Source: Lineus longissimus (taxonomy: Eukaryota > Nemertea > Pilidiophora > Heteronemertea > Lineidae). Taken from it: a DNA stretch of 64,000 nucleotides. The notes under the pieces were generated by a model. The model searched no databases. It saw nothing but the letters and a program-made list of their open reading frames with translations, and was not told the DNA's origin. Within the stretch, counting starts at the first letter, position 1; each line of letters opens with the position of its first letter. The position numbers were made by a program, and so were the translations under genes. Shown here piece by piece: positions 1-8,934 of this stretch. Where the stretch lies: positions 13,146,501 through 13,210,500 of the forward strand of contig NC_088311.1 in NCBI RefSeq assembly GCF_910592395.1, given 5' to 3'.

Positions 1-57
1 AAGACATATTCCGCCCAAACCGCGCACTGCGGCAGTCTTTACTGGTTGGCGCGGACA
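1..57 (-). repeat. 3' LTR of the BEL element (5' end of the LTR only)
   Basis: On the minus strand this begins TGTCCGCGCCAACCAG and matches the start of the 5' LTR at 8934. The only difference is t28 versus c8905. It directly follows the polypurine tract. The remaining 207 bp or so of this LTR, and the target-site duplication, lie outside the window. Confidence 0.8.
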
Positions 58-67
58 TACTCCCCCC
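58..67 (-). other. Polypurine tract of the BEL element
   Basis: In the element's sense this reads GGGGGGAGTA and abuts the TGT that starts the 3' LTR. A purine run immediately upstream of the 3' LTR is the standard plus-strand primer of LTR retroelements. Its position supports the LTR call. Confidence 0.7.
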
Positions 68-468
68 AATGGGGCGACGTAAACAAGTCGAGCAATTACA
101 AACCAGAGCGCCAAACGTGCCACTTAAACAACATTATCAGTCCAAACACGATATGAATGATCCTACTAGTAATCCAAAGGTCCAAGGCACACAAGGTGCA
201 ATATCGAATCACAAGTCCAAATCACAATCAAACGAACGCAAAAGTCATAACTATGTCTCACTAGACAAAGAGCGCAAAGCAATCTAAATACCGTGAATGC
301 GCTCGCACACAAGTCCAACGAATGTACCAAACATCATAACAAAGACGCGGAATGTTCTTAGCGCAAAACAACTGCAACGAAGTGTCCTATAACCACGCGC
401 ATAATACTAACAACCAAGGTGCCACTACGATATAGGAGTGTCCTCAGCGTCGCGTTACATAATAGTCT
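68..468 (-). other. BEL 3' untranslated segment
   Basis: About 400 bp lie between the integrase stop at 469 and the polypurine tract. A short opposite-strand ORF at 69-287 has no recognisable domain and I treat it as chance. I see no other structure. Confidence 0.5.
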
Positions 469-3075
469 CTAAGTTAAGTCCTCGTTGCTCGCTTCCAGCA
501 TGCACAGCTTATGAATGAGTCGCACTAATGTGGATGTCTTAGTCTTCACCTCCGCAACTCTAACTTGACCGTCGTCTCCGGTGAATGTTCGAGACACCCT
601 GGCCAATGGCCACTGACCCCATGGGCTGTCATCATCAGCATTCATAACGAGATCTCCTTCCGACACGTTCCTCATTTTCTGGTGCCATTTCGATCGCTCC
701 TGTAATGCGGGCAAGTACTCCTTTAACCAGCGCTTCCAGAAGTGCTGAGCAAGCAGTTGACAGTGCTTCCAGCGCTTCCGATGATATGCGTCTTCCTTAA
801 CAAAGAGGCCTGGCGGTAGTGATGTGCACGGCTTCTGCAGCAAGAAATGACTTGGTGTCAGAACTTCATCATCTTTCGGGTCGTCGCTCACTTTACACAG
901 AGGTCGACTATTAAGGACTCGTTCAACCTCAACTAAGGTTGTTGCGAGGACTTCATCGCTCACCAATGCCTGTCCGAGTAGAGCCTTCAAGGCGAGCTTA
1001 ACCGACTTGACAAGCTGCTCATAGACTCCAGACATGTGGGATGCTGCTGGCGGTTGGAAATGCCAGCTTATTCCTCTCTGAGCAAGCTCATCATCAACGT
1101 TCTGTGCATTCCAATGCTGCAGGGCTTCTCTCAGTTCCCTTTCACCACCCGTGAAATTGGTCCCGTTGTCAGACCAGATGTCCTTGGGATCCCCACGTCT
1201 TCCGAGAAATCTTCTCAAGGCGTTGATGAAAGAACTCGCGTCGAGTGACTCGACAACTTCAAGGTGGACTGCTCTTACATTAAGACAAGTAAAAATCGCT
1301 CCCCATCGTTTCAGCTCTGAGCGACCTCGCTTGACAATCAGGGGTCCAAAGTAATCTAGCCCAGTACGGGAGAAAGGCGGTTCGTAAGCAACCAATCTCA
1401 TTGCCGGGAGGTCCGCCATCTTCTGGGTCAGTCTGCTCGCCAAGCGTCGTCTACAGCCAATGCAAGAACGTATTATCTTCTTGACAGAGATTCTAGCTCG
1501 ATGTATCCAAAACTTCTCCCTCAATGCTGCAAGTACATGCTCCTGTCCGGCATGTGCCGTTGTCTGATGATAATGATGAATCAACACCGACGATAGATGA
1601 GTGCCTCCGGGAATGATCATCGGATATCTAGCATCGAATGGGGTAGGGGCTCTAGACAGTCGCCCACCAACACGTAGAACTCCGTCCACGAGAACTGGAT
1701 TCAGCAAACGCAGCTGGCTTGATTGCTTGACTTTTCCATTACTCTTGAGGTCAGCAATTTCTTCTGCATAGAAGCCTCTCTGAGTATACATGACAATGGA
1801 CTTAGCTGCTCTATCCATGTCAAGCTTTGGCCTGTCCTCTTTCCTGATCATATCAGCAAACTTAAGCAGAAGAGCAACTCTTCTCTGTAGGCCTATCCAA
1901 CTGGAGCATCTTGCAATCATGTTATCCAAAGAGGTAGAAGATGTTAGCAACAATCCAACAACCTTCTCCTCGCGAACTTCAGGATCGTTTCCCTCCAGGG
2001 GCTTCACTTCTGCTGCTGGCCAATTCTCTTTGGGCTGAATCAGAAATTTAGGCCCTTGAAACCATCTCGGACTCTTTAAGAAGGCTTCAACTGTCTGTCC
2101 TCTGGATATGTCATCCGCAGGATTGTCCTTTCCAGGAACATGTCTCCATTGTGTCGGGCTAGTGGTGTCCCTTATCTCGGTCACCCTGTTTGCTACATAT
2201 GTCTTGAACCGCCGGCATTCATTATACATGTACTGCAGGGTAATCCTCGAGTCTGTCCAGAAAACAGCACGTGACACTTCCAACTTCATTTCCTTTCTGA
2301 TGAGACAGTCTACTCTAGCCGCTACAACAGCTGCTTGAAGCTCTAAGCGTGGGACTGTCACAAACACAGAGGGAGCTGTCCTGCCCTTCGCCATGACCAT
2401 TGAACAGTTGATGTTTCCTGATGCTGAGACCTGACGTAGATAGGTGACGGTCCCATAACCAACTTCTGATGCGTCGGCAAAATGATGGAGTTCAATGTGA
2501 GCCGATTCAGGTTCGCTAAAGTAACACCTAGGGATAGACAACTGGCCAAGTTTCTTCAGACTTTCTTTCCATCGAAGCCAAGAATGGAGAATCACTTCGG
2601 GTAAAGGCTCGTCCCAGCTAAGACTCAACTTTGTAGTCATCTGTAGGATCCTCTTGGCAGGAAGAGTGACTGGTCCTACCAGGCCAAGTGGGTCATATAA
2701 GGAATTGACCGCAGCAAGACATCCTCGCCGAGTGTTTGGCTTATCCATCTCACCAACTTTCACACTCAATGTGTCTGATGCTACATTCCATGACACTCCC
2801 AGGGCCCTTTCTAATGGTGGACTACCTATGATGAGGTCTTTGCATCCTATGGCTCTATTCTCCTCAGGAATAGCAGACAAAACTTCCAAGGAGTTTGAAA
2901 TGAATTTCGTCAATCTTAGGCCTCCCTGACCTAACATCTCGATCAACTGCAGAGCCAGACGTACAGCAGGCGCTGTATAATCAACAGACTTTAGCAGATC
3001 ATCTACATAGAAGTTTTTGTTGACTGCATCCACAGTAGATTTGTCGAAATCCTCGGCGTTGTCATTTGCACATCT
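469..3075 (-). pseudogene. pol: BEL pol, C-terminal part: RT end, RNase H, integrase
   Basis: About 855 codons, in the same frame as the upstream pol part but separated from it by an in-frame TGA at 3076-3078. The RT catalytic box YVDD is encoded at 2998-3009. RNase H follows, with acidic residues in HHFADASEVGYG, VPRLELQAA and FWTDSR and a terminal HVPGKDNPADDISRG. The integrase has an HHCC zinc region (HHYHQTTAHAG then CIGCRR) and the catalytic triad GLDYFGP, WSDNGTNF and the E of SGVYEQLVKSVK. A C-terminal segment ending VRLIHKLCMLE matches the DUF5641 tail usual in BEL integrases. All catalytic residues I checked are present. Only the nonsense codon upstream breaks this part. Confidence 0.88.
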
Positions 3076-4605
3076 TCAAAGACCATATGTGCATGAACTG
3101 GGACTATCTGTTGCCCCAAATATGTGTCGGGTCATGCAGAACGTCTGCAGAGTAGCGTCAGCTTCATCTGACCACCACAGGAATCTTAGTGCTTGACAAT
3201 CCTCTTTTGGCACTTTGAACTGCATGAACATTGCTTCAACATCTGCAGTAACAGCAATCTTTCCTAGACGGAAATGCGTCAGGACCCCGACTAGGCTGTT
3301 GGTTAAGTCTGGTCCCTGCAGGAGCTCTTGATTCAGAGAAGTCTCAATATAACGTGCTGCGGCGTCAAACACGACTCTAACCCTTCCAGGCCTATTAGGA
3401 TTCTGCACACCATGGTGCGGGAGGTACCAAGTCTTGCTTGTGGTCACTGCTGCTTCCTCGTCAGATAACTGCACAGCATAGCCCTTGGTAATGTAGTCAT
3501 CTATCGCCTTGCGATACATTGCAGCATACTCTGAGTCCTTGGCGAACCTTTTCTGCAGTGCTCTTAGCCTTTTCTCGGCTGATGCCTTGTTGTTAGGAAG
3601 ACATGGGTTTTCCTCGCGCCACAGCAGCCCAATCTGGTAATTCCCATCAACGAATGCAGTTTTGGACTCCAGGATCTGCATAGCTCTCTTGTCTTCTACC
3701 GACATCCTTTTAATGCCATCACAAGCAAAACCATGCCTCTCCTCCTCCCAGAGCTTCTTCACTTCAAGCTCTAATGACTCGCTGGCCAACTCACTCGTCC
3801 GATCACCAATACCCCCAAGCACATCAGTACTCGCCACGAGTAGATTGCAGCTGGGCACAGGCTGATCTCCAGTCTTGCAAGTCGGTCCAGCAACACACCA
3901 TGATAGGGGGGTCTTCACAGCATAAGGTTGGGTGTCTGGGCACTCTCCATAACGGCTTTCAGTCACAGCATGTGCCCGTGGTACGTCCTCACCAATCAAT
4001 ATGGAAACAGTCTTTACATCCACTTCAGTTGAAAGATCAAGACCTTGTAGATGTTTCCATCCTGACAAGTCTACGACGTCAGGCCTGTACCTTTCATCTA
4101 TATGTAGCTCGTCCACTACGTGAGCTCTGCTCACTGGTATCAGAGGTTCTTCCTCGCTAGTTGGACTGAGGAAGCATTTGGCTATTTTGACCTCCTTACT
4201 TTGACCCTTTGCTAAGACTGTGTTGACACTTAGGACCTCGGGCAAACCAGTGATACCGAGCCTACTTGCAATGGACTTGGCTATCATTGTAACTGTCAAA
4301 CCCGAGTCTAGCATAGCAAACGTTGTCAGACTCTGTTTGTCCTTGGAGTAGAGCCGCACAGGTATAACCTTCAGCAAAACAGACTGGGCTGGCTTGGAAG
4401 TACTAACCAATGATCCAATATGAACATCTTGTTCCTGGTGTAGTAATGGATGGTGGAGTTTGTCACATCCTGTCTCTGTACACGGTTTTTTCCACTTGCA
4501 GTCCTTTACGTAATGCTTCCAAAGACAGCAAAAACATAATCCTGCCTTGCGGATGAACTGTTTCCTAAACTCCACCGACTTTCGAGACAAGGTGGTCCTG
4601 ATCAC
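3076..4605 (-). pseudogene. pol: BEL pol, N-terminal part: protease and RT fingers/palm
   Basis: About 510 codons. A cysteine-rich start (CFCCLWKHYVKDC) is the second half of the gag zinc-knuckle region. An aspartic protease follows with the active-site motif LDSG. The RT N-terminal half has VRVVFDAAARY, then TADVEAMF with the first catalytic Asp, and FGATDSPSS. Translation stops at TGA 3076-3078, a few residues after the FGATDSP motif. The same frame continues with the expected RT sequence, so this is a single nonsense mutation rather than a natural end. The start at 4605 is arbitrary, because the frame changes between 4560 and 4650. Confidence 0.85.
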
Positions 4606-4641
4606 AGAACTGGCACCTTCTCGGCTCCTTATTGTGAGACT

Positions 4642-5682
4642 TCATGTCTCTCGTGCTTTTGGCTTTAGCCTCGCTATTACCACAACTGCTCCTGGCCTCA
4701 CTTTAGCAGCATTATTTCTGGGCCTTGACACCCTGGTAAACTTGGCACCATTTCTTTGCACACTGTGTCCTGTGCTCGACTCCTGCTGTCCACTTTTAGC
4801 AACTCCCTGATCAGACATAGGTTGCGTTGACATTGTTGTGCATGTGGATTTCTTCTCAGGAGCCCGAGTGTGACTGGTCTTGGTAATCTCAAACCCTTTT
4901 CCATGACCTTTGCTCCCCCCAGTGACAGCATTCTGATTGTTTCTGCCACTGGCGGCCACAGCATACACAGCATGATTGGCGGTATTCGCCAGGGACGACA
5001 CCAGACGTACAAGATGCTTTAACGTCGGTTGGATATTTGCAGCTTCAAGGTCCACAACCTTTTTAACCCATTTTCCTTGCACATGGGCTGGCAGTCTGCT
5101 AAAGATTGCCTGAAGCGACGTTTGGGTGTTGGCTTCGGCAAGGAGGTGCTGATCGTCCAGGGTCTGCAGTGTAGCTTCCAACTGATCAGCAAACTCAAGC
5201 AGGCTTTTTCTGTCCTGAGCCTGAATTCTGGGTCCTGCTGTTAGTCTGTCAACAGATGACTTGACGATCTGGAACGGTTGACCGAATCTTTCATGAAGCA
5301 CCTTCCAGGCCATCTCATAACCCTTACTAGTTCCTTCGTAGCGATCAGTGGCCTTCTTGGCCTCACCACGCGAGCACATGATTAGCTGTGACAACTTGAA
5401 ACTGTCAGTGAATGATTTCGTTCCAACCCGGTCACTGAAATTCCTAATGAACTTAGGGTACTCAGCCGAAGTCCCATCGAATATCATAACTGGAGGTGCG
5501 GGCAACTCTTGGTGTGCCGTCATCCGTTCCAGTGTCTGAGCTAAGCTGGTCAAATCTCCTGCTGTCACTAAGGCTGTTGGCTTAGGGCCGTAAATGACTG
5601 GCTGTTGATTCGTGACTTGATTGGCCCCCTTGGCCGGGACTAGCTGGTCCGTGTTGTTCTGCTTAACCTGGTAAGCCGGACT
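4642..5682 (-). pseudogene. gag: BEL gag, central/C-terminal part (DUF1759-like)
   Basis: Open from just below the TAG at 5683 to TGA 4642-4644; the first ATG is at 5568. The segment PPVMIFDGTSAEYPKFIRNF and the following helical region match the DUF1759 gag domain typical of Pao/BEL elements. The C-terminus is basic and low in complexity. The first zinc-knuckle half (CQFCDQDH) is encoded around 4596-4620 in a different frame from the preceding gag, so one or more indels lie at the gag/protease junction. This part is in frame with the upstream gag segment. Confidence 0.8.
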
Positions 5683-6741
5683 CTAGACTTGCTGACCATC
5701 CTGATCCTGAACATCAACATGCACCTGACTCGTCTGTTCACATCCAACCATGTTGGTCTCAGACTGATGCAGTATGTTCATCTGCGTACCACTGGTTTGG
5801 CACACACCGGATCTTCTAGTATTCTGCGTAATACTATACATAGGCTTGGACTGGCTTCCATTGTACTCTTGGCCAGCTGGAATGGCATTATTACCTCTGC
5901 CATTCTGACCTACAGTTGTCATGCCGCCTTTACCATGGCTGGCATGGGTGCCAGCTACTAACATGAAAGTCCCTTCATTTCCGACATTTGGTTCGGAAAT
6001 ATATCCATAAGGCTTGGGCTGATGTATCCCATCTCCAAGAGCGTCAACATGCCCATTCATGTCTTCAGAATCAATGTGAGGCAGCTTACTATGATCTACG
6101 CCAACACTATGACCACCATGATCACTGACAGGGTTTAGTGTCACAGTTTCCCCAGGCTTACATAAAGGCTCCTTACGACTACCTTTCTTTTCTTGTAACC
6201 CCAAAACAACCTGGTCTTCACCAGTATTTTCACATTGCTGTTCTTCAGTGGCAGCATGCTCATCACTTGTGTCGCCGGTTGACCGCAACCCGAACACACA
6301 CTGATCACCCTCAGCTATATTTTCATAATCATCCATCACAGCATCTTCGTTTAGAGCAGGATGATTATTCACATGGTCTTCATTGTTGAAATCACGCAAT
6401 CGGTATGAAAGTTCTTCATCCGGGTCAGATTGCCTAGCTTGCATTTCGCATTCTAAATCAATCATGCGAAGGCGCATCTGGGAATTTATGCGCAACTCAG
6501 CACGTGCTATGTCTGCTTGGATTCTTGCCTCCTCAATTTGCTGTCGGGCCTCAAGCTCGGTTTTCTTCATCTCTGCTTGCAAGTGTCTTCGTATCTGGCT
6601 TGCACCACTACTTCGGGTACCTGCTCGTCTCGAGCTAGCCCTACTCCCAGTTGTCCAGCTTGGGAGCTTTGTGGCACTGGCAAGATGGATTTTTGCCCTC
6701 ACTGTTGCCTGGTGGCTGCTGTCCTCCTCATATCCCTTCAT
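5683..6741 (-). pseudogene. gag: BEL gag, N-terminal part with coiled coil
   Basis: About 352 codons starting at ATG 6741 and ending at TAG 5683-5685. Residues 50-110 are rich in Glu, Arg and Ala with heptad character (AEMKKTELEARQQIEEAR), a predicted coiled coil. The rest is hydrophilic and rich in Gly, Asp and Asn. This matches the long N-terminal extension of metazoan BEL gag proteins as I recall them. Beyond the TAG the same frame stays open into the DUF1759 part, so the stop is probably a CAG-to-TAG change. I cannot exclude stop-codon readthrough. Confidence 0.7.
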
Positions 6742-7296
6742 ATTGTCCCAATGTCTTCACAATCACGCTTGGTAAACTCAATCCCAAATGGTCCACTCAT
6801 ATACTGCTCACGACTTCCAACCTTAGTGCTGCCACAGCACAGGTCTCCAAGTCCTTCACTCTGCCTCAGAGCTCAATGTGACAAGTATACGACCTCGGAT
6901 GGGTACATCGAATAACAGGGTGAACAATGACCAATATATTTCTGATATGATGGCTGCTCCACACTGTCGGCAATAAACAGCAACAACAAATGAAGCTCAA
7001 ACTTCCAATCTTCTTGAGTTAGATACACAGCAGAGACAATTACAACACATGCATGACATGTACAGCAACAAGATCCAATACTATAACATACCAGTGAATG
7101 CTTTGATATCCTTTGAAACGATCTGGGGTCGACAACGATTCGACCACCAAATCCAACGTTGTCTCACCTTGGGCTAGCATCAATCTAACCACAAGGCTAT
7201 CAAGGCGATTCTGACAAAGTTCAAATTCAAACCTCCACTAGTACGGTACTAAGTACAATGTTGCTCCGTCGACGATCTCCAACAGGAATCCAGCTC
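6742..7296 (-). other. BEL leader between hairpins and gag
   Basis: About 550 bp of A+T-rich sequence without a recognisable ORF on the element strand. The 18 bases after the last hairpin include a short palindrome, CTAGTACGGTACTAAG, at 7237-7252. I see no clear splice or internal-promoter signal. Confidence 0.4.
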
Positions 7297-7572
7297 GACT
7301 GGCAACAACCCAGTCATCAACGACTACTGGTACGATGATGATTAACTCAGACTGGCAACAATCCAGTCGAATACTCTAATGCTGCCGATTCAACTTAGGC
7401 TGGGAACAATCCAGCCATACATGAATTACTATGCAAACAATGAAATTACAGGCTGGCAACAATCCAGTCATCAACGACTACTGGAAACGATTATATAAAT
7501 TCAAGGGCTGGCAACAATCCAGCCATCAAACAAACACAACAGTTTTTAACTTAAGCTGGCAACAATCCAGCC
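7297..7572 (-). repeat. Array of six hairpins in the BEL leader
   Basis: Six copies of a 19-bp inverted repeat lie at 7297-7315, 7350-7368, 7398-7416, 7451-7469, 7506-7524 and 7554-7572, at steps of 53, 48, 53, 55 and 48 bp. The consensus is GGCTGGCAACAATCCAGCC: 6-bp arms around a 7-base loop. The second stem position is G-C in three copies and A-T in two, so pairing is kept by paired changes. One copy (7451) has a mismatch in the sense RNA and another (7554) an outer G-U. The loop is almost invariant. Parts of the spacers repeat too (ATCAACGACTACTGG after copies 1 and 4), so the unit is a degenerate tandem repeat of about 50 bp. It lies between the SGNH ORF and gag on the genomic RNA. Confidence 0.8.
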
Positions 7573-7676
7573 ATGAGCTTGTGCGAGACTAGTATCTTCT
7601 ATAGGTCGCTGCTCACACATAACAGTCATGTTCCGAACCATGACTGCCTCAATGTTAATAAGTGTCACTCAACCAA

Positions 7677-8300
7677 TTACCATAGAATACGCAGCGCAAT
7701 CACTATAGCTCTCCGGATACTGAAATGATACAGTTCTAGCCCGCGACGCGAAGTAAAGTGAATATCGTCTCCCGATATAAGAGAGTTCAGGTTCACTAAG
7801 ACTGAACGGTCATGTCTAAAAGTATAAACGCGTGGGCATCTCCATGCTAACCTCTGAATAAGCTGATTATATCGCAGGCGGCTTCGATCGAAGAGGGCTA
7901 GTGGGCACCGCCTGGTTTGCCTACGACACACAACCTGACACAGCACGATAAAACGAACCGAGGATGAAATCAACAGGTCTCGACACACCTGATTTACATC
8001 ATAGGCCAAATCTTCTGGTCGCACACCGCTAACCAAGTCGTTCGTACCGAGTTCCAAAACTAATATATGTGGCTGCAGCCTCTCTACGCGATAAGAGTCG
8101 AAGTCAATTCCTGCTGCATCGGCTAGGAGGCCCCCATTACCACAAACATACACTTCATGGCCCGGTACTCCAAAACAGTCAGAGAAATCGGTGAAAATCC
8201 CCTGGTCCTGATGTGGTGGTAGCTGCTGAATCAGATAGGCCCGGTGTCGCCTCACAAACGAGTGCCCGCAAACTAAAATCTTCATTGATTCAGCTTCCAA
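7677..8300 (-). CDS. SGNH/GDSL-type hydrolase ORF in the BEL leader
   Basis: An intact 207-residue ORF. Block I is CGHSFV near residue 12 (nucleophile Ser). Block III is LELGTND near residue 85 (Asn of the oxyanion hole). Block V is DDIHFTS near residue 179 (catalytic Asp and His). A Gly/Asn-containing block II (CGNGGL) lies between. This is the SGNH fold of small esterases and acetylhydrolases, 180-210 residues, with no signal peptide visible. Similar short SGNH domains accompany several invertebrate retroelements as I recall. Their substrate is unknown. The ORF is the first one downstream of the LTR and is less damaged than gag-pol. It could be a captured accessory gene or a separate earlier insertion. 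Confidence 0.8.
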   Translation of the reverse strand: MEAESMKILVCGHSFVRRHRAYLIQQLPPHQDQGIFTDFSDCFGVPGHEVYVCGNGGLLADAAGIDFDSYRVERLQPHILVLELGTNDLVSGVRPEDLAYDVNQVCRDLLISSSVRFIVLCQVVCRRQTRRCPLALFDRSRLRYNQLIQRLAWRCPRVYTFRHDRSVLVNLNSLISGDDIHFTSRRGLELYHFSIRRAIVIALRILW

Positions 8301-8652
8301 TCACAGGCTAATAGTAATATCTGTCAAGTACACGACGAGTAAAAACATACGCAAAATATTAAACAAATGTCTGTCCATGCATCAGGATGCAACACGTTTG
8401 AATTATTCCAGTATACACTACGTGTATACACAGTGTAGGCCTCTACACAGTCCGTTCAGCATTCAGTTCGAGTCGTTTCTGACCGGAAATCTCCGTGGTC
8501 CTACTAAAGATTTCCCGTAGCGACCACTACCGATCACCACTCCATAAGGACGCGCTTCAACGTTAAACATGTCCGCCTGACAACCACTCCGTCAATCGCG
8601 GACGGCATTATTCGGGTAAAGTAGGTCATTCGATCGACCACAGTTCAACACG
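8301..8652 (-). other. BEL leader between primer-binding site and SGNH ORF
   Basis: About 350 bp without an ORF on the element strand. It contains palindromic patches such as CACTACGTGTATACACAGTG near 8418-8437. No further feature can be supported. Confidence 0.4.
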
Positions 8653-8670
8653 ATCCCTTTTGTGTCACCA
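8653..8670 (-). other. Primer-binding site of the BEL element
   Basis: In the element's sense the sequence TGGTGACACAAAAGGGAT starts immediately after the LTR end (ACA). A TGG start next to the 5' LTR is the hallmark of a tRNA primer-binding site. I did not assign the tRNA. Confidence 0.65.
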
Positions 8671-8934
8671 TGTACGCTCCGTGCGTACGACTGTATGCAT
8701 CAACGTGTCCACAGGGACTAAACTCTGACAATAGATCTCAAAACTAATTTCTTTGCCTTACAACCAATGCTCCTAACATTTTGTCTTGATTTTCATCGCA
8801 ATTTCGTCCAAAACTGTCCCGTTCCGAAATCCCTTGGCACAAATTGACGCGATCGTACTGGTGTCGTTACAACACACAAGACATATTCCGCCCAAACCGC
8901 GCACCGCGGCAGTCTTTACTGGTTGGCGCGGACA
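8671..8934 (-). repeat. 5' LTR of the BEL element (264 bp)
   Basis: It runs from TGT at 8934 to ACA at 8671 in the element's sense. The upstream border is fixed by the match with 1-57. The downstream border is inferred from the TGT/ACA ends and the adjacent primer-binding site. Immediately upstream (8935-8939) the interrupted polymerase gene reads ccccc on the plus strand, the likely target-site duplication, but its partner is outside the window. Confidence 0.7.

Larger units (their letters stand above)
1..8934 (-). mobile_element. BEL/Pao LTR retrotransposon, left end outside window
   Basis: The element reads right to left. Its 5' LTR is at 8671-8934, followed by the primer-binding site, SGNH ORF, hairpin array, gag and pol, a polypurine tract, and the first 57 bp of the 3' LTR at 57-1. 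Bases 1-57 match 8878-8934 at 56 of 57 positions. Both copies begin TGT in the element's sense, which fixes the LTR boundaries. The order protease, RT, RNase H, integrase plus a C-terminal DUF5641-like tail is typical of BEL/Pao. The insertion interrupts a DNA polymerase B gene that continues at 8935 on the same strand; the rest of that gene should lie left of the window. The near-identical LTR ends suggest a young insertion, yet gag-pol carries several stops, so copy decay or assembly error are both possible. Confidence 0.85.

Noticed and set aside
1-57. A second, upstream copy of the polymerase gene
   Set aside because: The matching segment (8878-8934) does not encode polymerase motifs and starts exactly where the polymerase frame ends. 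It is the LTR.
3774-4160. 128-codon plus-strand ORF opposite pol
   Set aside because: Antisense shadow of the BEL protease/RT frame.
6383-6915. Overlapping plus-strand ORFs of 76-132 codons opposite gag
   Set aside because: Antisense shadows of the BEL gag frame.
7297-7572. CRISPR-like array of palindromic 19-bp repeats with about 30-bp spacers
   Set aside because: The host DNA is eukaryotic, the spacers partly repeat one another, the spacing varies, no cas genes are present, and the array lies inside a retrotransposon leader.
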